A stretch of 11,620 nt of DNA, taken from CAYFVR01 sp046541515. GTDB taxonomy: Bacteria; Desulfobacterota; Desulfobacteria; Desulfobacterales; Desulfococcaceae. Below are positions 8,058 through 11,620 of the stretch, in pieces; the first letter of the stretch is position 1; every line of letters starts with the position of its first letter. The notes under the pieces are model-generated. The model had not been told where the DNA came from. It made no database searches and saw only the letters and a program-made list of their open reading frames with translations. Location: assembly GCA_046541515.1 (NCBI GenBank), contig JBKHDD010000158.1, positions 1 through 11,620 of the forward strand, given 5' to 3'. The position numbers and the translations under genes were made by a program.

Positions 8058-8079
8058 GGCGGCGTTTCCGTACGCCGCC
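8058..8079 (+). promoter_or_regulatory. GC-rich leader hairpin upstream of the ATP-grasp gene
   Basis: GGCGGCGT (8058-8065) and ACGCCGCC (8072-8079) form a perfect 8-bp stem with a 6-nt loop, ending 47 nt before ATG 8127. Outer arms TTCAG (8054-8058) and CTGAA (8086-8090) could close a longer structure. No U-run follows, so it is not a simple terminator. It may affect leader stability or translation, or may be neutral in GC-rich DNA. Confidence 0.35.
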
Positions 8080-8126
8080 GCCGCGCTGAACCGCCCCCGG
8101 GCCGTTCCTTGCAAGAGGGGAGAACC

Positions 8127-9659
8127 ATGAGCTTTTCCAACTATGAAGTCGGCGCCTTTTTCGACGAAATGTTCGAGGCCCCGGGCCGGCCCCGCGCGGG
8201 GAACCGGATTCTCTGCCAAAAGATAGAATCCCTGCCGCCGGGAGAGTTGAAGCGGCGCCAGCGGGCCGCCGAACAGGCGCTCTTTGATCTCGGCATCACC
8301 TTCAACGTGTACGGCCACGAATCGGGCACCGAAAAAATCTGGCCTTTCGACATCCTGCCGCGCATCGTGGACGCGGGCGAATGGGACTGGATCGAACGGG
8401 GCCTGCAACAGCGGATTCGCGCCCTAAACCTTTTTATCGACGACGTCTACCACGACCAGCGCATCGTTCGCGACGGGGTGATCCCCGGCGAACTGATCCG
8501 TTCGGCCGAGGGCTACATGGCCCCCTGCCAGGGGCTCGATCCGCCCGGCGGCATCTGGTGCCACATCACCGGCACCGATCTGGTGCGGGACGAAAAAGGC
8601 CGAATCCACGTGCTGGAGGACAATCTGCGATGTCCCTCCGGGGTTTCCTACGTGATCGCCAACCGCCGCCTGATGAAGCGCACCTTTCCGGAAGTCTTCA
8701 CCGCCTCCAACGTCAAGCCGGTGGACGTCTATCCCGCCCGGCTGCTGGACATGCTCTATTCCATCGCGCCGCCGGGAAGCCGGAATCCCACCGTGGCCCT
8801 GCTGACGCCGGGCATTTACAATTCCGCCTATTTCGAGCACTCCTTTCTCGCCCACGAAACCGGCATCGAGCTGGTGCAGGGAAGCGACCTGGTGGTGAAG
8901 GACGGCTACGTCTGCATGCGGACCACCCAGGGGCTCCAGCGGGTGGACGTGATCTATCGCCGGATCAACGACGATTTTCTGGACCCCGAAGCCTTTCGCC
9001 CCGATTCCCTGCTGGGAGTGCCGGGAATACTGGAGGTGTTTCGGAAAGGCCGTCTGGCCCTGGCCAACGCGCCGGGCACCGGGGTGGCCGACGACAAGGT
9101 GATTTACGCCTTTGTTCCGGAAATGATTCGCTACTATTTGGGGGAGGAAGCGATGATCTCCAACGTGCCGACCTATCTCTGCTGGCGCGAAAAAGATCGG
9201 AAATACGTTCTGGAGAATCTGGACAAGCTGGTGGTGAAGGCCGCCAACGAGTCCGGCGGATACGGCATGCTGATCGGCCCGGTCTCCACGCCGGAGGAAC
9301 GGGCGGCCTTCGCGGAGCGGGTGTCCAGGCGCCCCCGAAACTACATCGCCCAGCCGGCCCTGGCGTTGAGTCGGGCGCCGGTCATCGTGGACGAGACCTT
9401 CGAAGGGCGCCACGTGGACCTGCGCCCCTTCATCCTGTACGGCGAGGACATCTGGGTGCTGCCGGGCGGATTGACCCGGGTCGCGCTTCGAAAGGGCTCT
9501 TTGGTGGTCAACTCCTCCCAGGGCGGCGGCAGCAAAGACACCTGGGTGGTGGGCGATCCGGACGCCGGGGCGGCGGACGCCGCGGAAAACGGGACGACGG
9601 CCCTCCGTCAGACCCAGTCTCAAGGGATGTCCCAGACCCAACGCCAGTCCATGGGCTGA
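8127..9659 (+). CDS. Circularly permuted type 2 ATP-grasp protein (standalone)
   Basis: This 510-aa protein is of the COG2308 family, a predicted ATP-dependent carboxylate-amine ligase. Landmarks are FNVYGHESGTEKIWPFDILP (59-78), HVLEDNLRCPSGVSYVIANR (161-180), TPGIYNSAYFEHSFLA (227-242), GVPGILEVF (297-305), LVVKAANESGGYGMLIG (368-384) and LPGGLTRVALRKGSLVVNSS (445-464). Together with QGGGSKDTWV (465-474) these family motifs all look intact, so this copy is the better candidate for an active ligase in the window. The C-terminal tail after about 480 is low-complexity and Gln/Ser-rich (QTQSQGMSQTQRQS, 495-508). No signal peptide is present. The start at ATG 8127 is chosen because GAGGGGAG (8115-8122) precedes it by 4 nt and family homology begins here. 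The same frame stays open upstream to 7860, but that part looks non-coding. The alpha-E gene follows 53 bp downstream on the same strand and is surely co-transcribed. Confidence 0.95.
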   Translation: MSFSNYEVGAFFDEMFEAPGRPRAGNRILCQKIESLPPGELKRRQRAAEQALFDLGITFNVYGHESGTEKIWPFDILPRIVDAGEWDWIERGLQQRIRALNLFIDDVYHDQRIVRDGVIPGELIRSAEGYMAPCQGLDPPGGIWCHITGTDLVRDEKGRIHVLEDNLRCPSGVSYVIANRRLMKRTFPEVFTASNVKPVDVYPARLLDMLYSIAPPGSRNPTVALLTPGIYNSAYFEHSFLAHETGIELVQGSDLVVKDGYVCMRTTQGLQRVDVIYRRINDDFLDPEAFRPDSLLGVPGILEVFRKGRLALANAPGTGVADDKVIYAFVPEMIRYYLGEEAMISNVPTYLCWREKDRKYVLENLDKLVVKAANESGGYGMLIGPVSTPEERAAFAERVSRRPRNYIAQPALALSRAPVIVDETFEGRHVDLRPFILYGEDIWVLPGGLTRVALRKGSLVVNSSQGGGSKDTWVVGDPDAGAADAAENGTTALRQTQSQGMSQTQRQSMG

Positions 9660-9700
9660 AACCGGGAACAAGCGAACCCGCGGATCGACACCCGCATTCT

Positions 9701-9704
9701 GGAG
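9701..9704 (+). promoter_or_regulatory. Ribosome binding site of the alpha-E gene
   Basis: GGAG lies 8 nt ahead of ATG 9713 in the 53-bp gap after the ATP-grasp stop. It decides the alpha-E start, because the same frame is open far upstream inside the ATP-grasp gene. Confidence 0.6.
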
Positions 9705-9712
9705 AAAACGAT

Positions 9713-10690
9713 ATGCTGAGCCGAGTTGCCGACGCCCTGTACTGGATGAGCCGCTACCTCGAACGGGCCGAAAACCTGTCCCGGTTCGTGGAGGTGAACT
9801 GGCACATGACCCTGGACATGCCGGGCAAGGAGGAATGGCAGGACTGGGGCGCGCTGGTGAGCACCACGGGGGACAACGAGATGTTCCGGGAGCGCTACGA
9901 CGCCTACACCCAGAAGAACGTCACCTCTTTTTTGATGTTCGACACCACCTATCCCCACTCGGTGATCTCCTGCCTTCGGGCCGCGAGAGAAAACGCCCGA
10001 ACGGTGCGGGACATCATCTCCTCCGAGATGTGGGAGCAGATCAACGCCTTTTACCACACGGTGGAAAACGCCGACAAAAACCAGCGGCTGGTGTACGAAA
10101 ATCCCTATGAATTCTGCCAGCAGATCAAGCTCCGGGGCATGATGCTGGGGGGAATCGGCAACGACACCATGCGCCACGACGAGGGCTGGCATTTCTGTCG
10201 TCTGGGGCGCTATCTGGAGCGCGCCGACAAGACCTCCCGCATCCTGGACGTGAAATATTTCATATTGCTTCCCGCCGCCAATTTCGTCGGCACCGCCTAC
10301 GACGACGTGCAATGGGCCGCCCTGCTTCGGGCCTCCGGCGGGCTGGACGCCTATCGGCATCATTACAAGCGCATCACCCCCGGAAACGTGGCGGAGTTTC
10401 TGCTCTTCGACCGGGAGTTCCCCCGGGCGGTGCTGCACTGTCTGATGGTCGCCCAGCGTTCCCTCCACGCCATATCCGGAACCCCGTTGGGGAGCTTTCG
10501 GAACCACGCCGAACAGCGGCTGGGCCATCTTTGCGCGGAAATGGCCTACATCGGGATCCATCGGGTCTTCGACCAGGGCCTCCACGAATTCACCGACGAA
10601 CTGCAAGCCAACCTCAACGCCGTCAACGACGCCGTCGGCGAGGTTTTTTTTGGCTACACGCCCACTGGAGAGGAGGTGGCGGCGGCGTGA
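9713..10690 (+). CDS. Alpha-E domain protein (standalone)
   Basis: This 325-aa, almost wholly alpha-helical protein is of the COG2307/DUF403 family. It starts with MLSRVADALYWMSRYLERAENLSR, counted as residues 1-10, 11-20 and 21-24. The family has no established enzymatic activity; it nearly always accompanies circularly permuted ATP-grasp proteins, either fused or adjacent, and probably works with them as a partner or substrate-handling module. Two halves are visibly related: RYLERAE (14-20) with RYLERAD (166-172), and FLMFDTTYPHSVISCL (73-88) with FLLFDREFPRAVLHCL (229-244). The length is normal for a standalone member. A separate diverged copy forms the C-terminal domain of the left-operon fusion. 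No signal peptide or membrane segment is seen. Its TGA stop overlaps a GTG (10687) that opens a short frame of doubtful coding value. I see no clear terminator behind it. Confidence 0.94.
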   Translation: MLSRVADALYWMSRYLERAENLSRFVEVNWHMTLDMPGKEEWQDWGALVSTTGDNEMFRERYDAYTQKNVTSFLMFDTTYPHSVISCLRAARENARTVRDIISSEMWEQINAFYHTVENADKNQRLVYENPYEFCQQIKLRGMMLGGIGNDTMRHDEGWHFCRLGRYLERADKTSRILDVKYFILLPAANFVGTAYDDVQWAALLRASGGLDAYRHHYKRITPGNVAEFLLFDREFPRAVLHCLMVAQRSLHAISGTPLGSFRNHAEQRLGHLCAEMAYIGIHRVFDQGLHEFTDELQANLNAVNDAVGEVFFGYTPTGEEVAAA

Positions 10691-10693
10691 ATC

Positions 10694-10990
10694 TCCAACG
10701 GGACGCCGAAGCGAAAAGCGAAACGATTCAAGCGTTGCAAGATTTTTTGTCTCATATTGAAAGGTTCGGAGCTTCCCCCCTGGGTCGGGATAGTTGTTGC
10801 GGCGACCGGCGGCTATGTCATCGCTGGACCCGAAAGATGAGTGAATCGCCCAGCGAGGGAACGTTTTCGGGAAAGCGAAGTTCTCGCTTCCCGCTATCCC
10901 ACCTGTTTCCCCTCCGAAATGTTGCCGAAGCTCCTCTCGGGCGCGGAAGAGTGGGTAGAGCTTCGTAAGGGTAGATAATCCAACGGGACG
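10694..10990. repeat. 12-bp direct repeat flanking a 273-bp stem-loop-rich segment
   Basis: Exact copies of TCCAACGGGACG occur at 10694-10705 and 10979-10990, bracketing 10706-10978. The first copy begins 4 bases after the alpha-E stop. An exact 12-mer recurring within a few hundred bases is not expected often by chance. It could be a target-site duplication or recombination footprint, but no transposase or clear terminal inverted repeats are seen. Confidence 0.4.
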
Positions 10991-11219
10991 GAACAGGTCC
11001 CAATGTTCTCGGAATATTGAAGATTGTTTCCGCTTCAGCCTTTGGACTTGTCCTTGCTTCTGTAAAACATCCGTTGGGCCAATCGTTTTGGAGAGGGCGG
11101 ACGCGGCGGACGTCGAAAAACTTGGCAGGTTTCCCTGGAGGCTGATGCGCAAGTCGTTTTTGTATGCTTTAGGGTTTTTGATGAAATATTAGTGGCATAA
11201 ACCTATGGCTACCCCTCTT

Positions 11220-11234
11220 TCCGCAAAGTGCGGA
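11220..11234. promoter_or_regulatory. Inverted repeat, possible upstream activator site
   Basis: TCCGCA and TGCGGA are separated by 3 nt, a perfect 6-bp-arm inverted repeat. Its centre lies a little over 110 bp upstream of the start predicted from the sigma54-like promoter, a distance at which enhancer-binding activators of such promoters commonly bind. No factor is known. Confidence 0.3.
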
Positions 11235-11278
11235 TTGTCGGGAAATTATTCACTTCCGGCTCTTGGGTTTCTGGAATT

Positions 11279-11301
11279 GCTGAATTTCATTTAAATTCAG
11301 C
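11279..11301. promoter_or_regulatory. 9-bp-arm inverted repeat upstream of the sigma54-like promoter
   Basis: GCTGAATTT (11279-11287) and AAATTCAGC (11293-11301) are perfect inverted arms around a 5-nt spacer. The repeat ends 12 bp before the TTGGCA element. No T-run follows and no gene ends just upstream, so a protein-binding site is likelier than a terminator. Confidence 0.4.
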
Positions 11302-11312
11302 GCCCTATTTTG

Positions 11313-11329
11313 TTGGCATTTGTCTTGCT
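11313..11329 (+). promoter_or_regulatory. Sigma54 (RpoN)-type -24/-12 promoter
   Basis: TTGGCATTTGTCTTGCT matches the consensus TTGGCACG-N4-TTGCT with the invariant GG (11315-11316) and GC (11327-11328) at the correct spacing; only the CG after TTGGCA differs (TT). Transcription would start near 11340, giving a leader of about 45 nt before ATG 11385. RpoN promoters need an enhancer-binding activator, and inverted repeats lie upstream. Confidence 0.55.
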
Positions 11330-11384
11330 TCCTTTGGGAACAGAAAGACTTTTCTCTCAAACTTTTTTGAAAGGATGCAGGAAA

Positions 11385-11620
11385 ATGACAAAAAATTTTA
11401 TCAAGGTGCTATTGGTTGTTTCGGTGGTTCTCGGCGTCGCTTCCTCCGCCGGAGCTTTTAACTTCACGCTGGATTCATTTGACGTAGAGCTTCGGGATCA
11501 TGATCCTGGATTGGTACTTTGGTGGGAACCGATTTTGACTACTCCTGCATCGAGGGAATTCGAGGTCGGGGATGAGTTGACTTTCGATCTGTTCAAAATT
11601 GGAACCGATGAAAATACCGT
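11385..11620 (+). CDS. Secreted protein with N-terminal signal peptide (partial, C-terminus beyond right edge)
   Basis: The frame is open from ATG 11385 to the right edge (78 residues seen). A basic start (MTKNFIK), a hydrophobic core (VLLVVSVVLGVASS, residues 8-21) and a likely cleavage after the Ala of SAGA (residue 24) make a classic Sec signal peptide, so the product is exported. The mature part begins FNFTLDSFDVELRDHDPGLV and continues with acidic, beta-like sequence (EFEVGDELTFDLFKIG, 59-74). This resembles the front half of exported PEP-CTERM-type surface proteins, whose sorting signal would sit at the unseen C-terminus; that assignment rests on overall style and the sigma54-type promoter and is not proven here. 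AAGGA (11371-11375) lies 9 nt ahead of the ATG. Codon use is more AT-rich than in the amidoligase genes. It appears unrelated to them functionally. Confidence 0.75.
   Translation, partial: MTKNFIKVLLVVSVVLGVASSAGAFNFTLDSFDVELRDHDPGLVLWWEPILTTPASREFEVGDELTFDLFKIGTDENT

Larger units (their letters stand above)
7781..8126. other. Divergent intergenic region between the two amidoligase operons
   Basis: This 346-bp stretch has no convincing gene. It separates the left- and right-pointing operons and must hold the promoters for both. It contains candidate promoters on each strand, a perfect 16-bp palindrome at 7973-7988 and a GC-rich hairpin at 8058-8079, listed separately. It also has several T/A-rich runs (around 7835-7845 and 7965-7972) that stand out from the GC-rich surroundings. 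Confidence 0.7.
10691..11278. other. Long intergenic stretch with stem-loops and a 12-bp direct repeat; no convincing gene
   Basis: No frame here has convincing protein character. The first part holds successive inverted repeats: 10821-10856 (7-bp arms), 10868-10893 (10-bp arms, one bulge), 10926-10965 (8-bp arms) and 10991-11008 (5-bp arms). The 12-mer TCCAACGGGACG occurs at 10694-10705 and again at 10979-10990. Beyond about 11040 the DNA becomes visibly more AT-rich. It could hold a structured RNA, a small interspersed element or decayed sequence. A perfect 6-bp inverted repeat at 11220-11234 is listed separately. Confidence 0.6.

Noticed and set aside
7860..8126. N-terminal extension of the standalone ATP-grasp protein (89 extra residues)
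   Set aside because: The frame is open, but the sequence is not family-like, it covers the predicted promoter and palindrome, and a strong Shine-Dalgarno sits directly before ATG 8127.
8381..9712. Open frame upstream of and continuous with the alpha-E gene
   Set aside because: It overlaps the ATP-grasp coding sequence in another frame; the Arg/Pro/Gly-rich translation is a shadow, and the alpha-E family start and GGAG fit ATG 9713.
10868..10893. Hairpin considered as a rho-independent terminator for the right operon
   Set aside because: The stem is good but no T-run follows, and it lies about 180 bp beyond the stop codon among other similar stem-loops.
9620..11152. Long open frame on the minus strand (510 codons) across the alpha-E gene and the intergenic region
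   Set aside because: Most of it is antisense to the alpha-E gene; the part beyond 10690 has no recognisable domain and no ribosome site.
11228..11461. 77-codon frame on the + strand overlapping the secreted-protein start
   Set aside because: It spans the sigma54-like promoter and leader, and overlaps a clear signal peptide in another frame; no ribosome site or domain is seen.
1..11620. tRNA, rRNA, CRISPR array, transposase or prophage genes
   Set aside because: No cloverleaf or conserved rRNA segment, no regularly spaced repeats, and no recombinase or transposase motif were seen on either strand.

Overview
The window is GC-rich (roughly two thirds G+C by eye over the first 10.7 kb), gene-dense and bacterial. 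Overlapping genes, Shine-Dalgarno sites, a partial secreted protein and a sigma54-type promoter fit a Gram-negative such as a proteobacterium or a member of Desulfobacterota. That taxonomic guess is inference only; no RNA gene or taxonomic marker is present.

Layout. A left-pointing operon occupies 7780 down to the left edge. Its order is: an 1132-aa transglutaminase + DUF2126 protein (7780-4382), an 869-aa circularly permuted ATP-grasp + alpha-E fusion (4395-1786), a 292-aa transglutaminase (1789-911), and a Zn-ribbon DNA methyltransferase of the DUF1156 type that runs off the left edge (914-1). Consecutive genes overlap by 14, 4 and 4 bp, so they are very likely translationally coupled. A 346-bp divergent intergenic region (7781-8126) holds a candidate promoter for each side, a perfect 16-bp palindrome and a GC-rich leader hairpin. 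The right-pointing operon has a standalone 510-aa ATP-grasp protein (8127-9659) and a standalone 325-aa alpha-E protein (9713-10690).

Right end. From 10691 to about 11278 there is no convincing gene. That stretch holds consecutive stem-loops and a 12-bp direct repeat. A sigma54-like promoter (11313-11329) then precedes a secreted-protein gene (11385 to the right edge) that is cut by the window.

Function. I recall a comparative-genomic survey of amidoligases by Iyer, Aravind and colleagues. It predicted a widespread bacterial peptide-synthesis or peptide-tagging system built from a circularly permuted ATP-grasp, a circularly permuted glutamine synthetase-like ligase, an alpha-helical (alpha-E) domain and an NTN-hydrolase peptidase, with transglutaminase-like proteins as frequent neighbours. 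This window carries such a system in two versions back to back, one fused and one split, but no NTN-hydrolase (Anbu-type) gene is in view. The substrate is unknown. The least expected parts are the DNA methyltransferase coupled to the end of the operon and the altered nucleotide-site motifs of the fused ATP-grasp.
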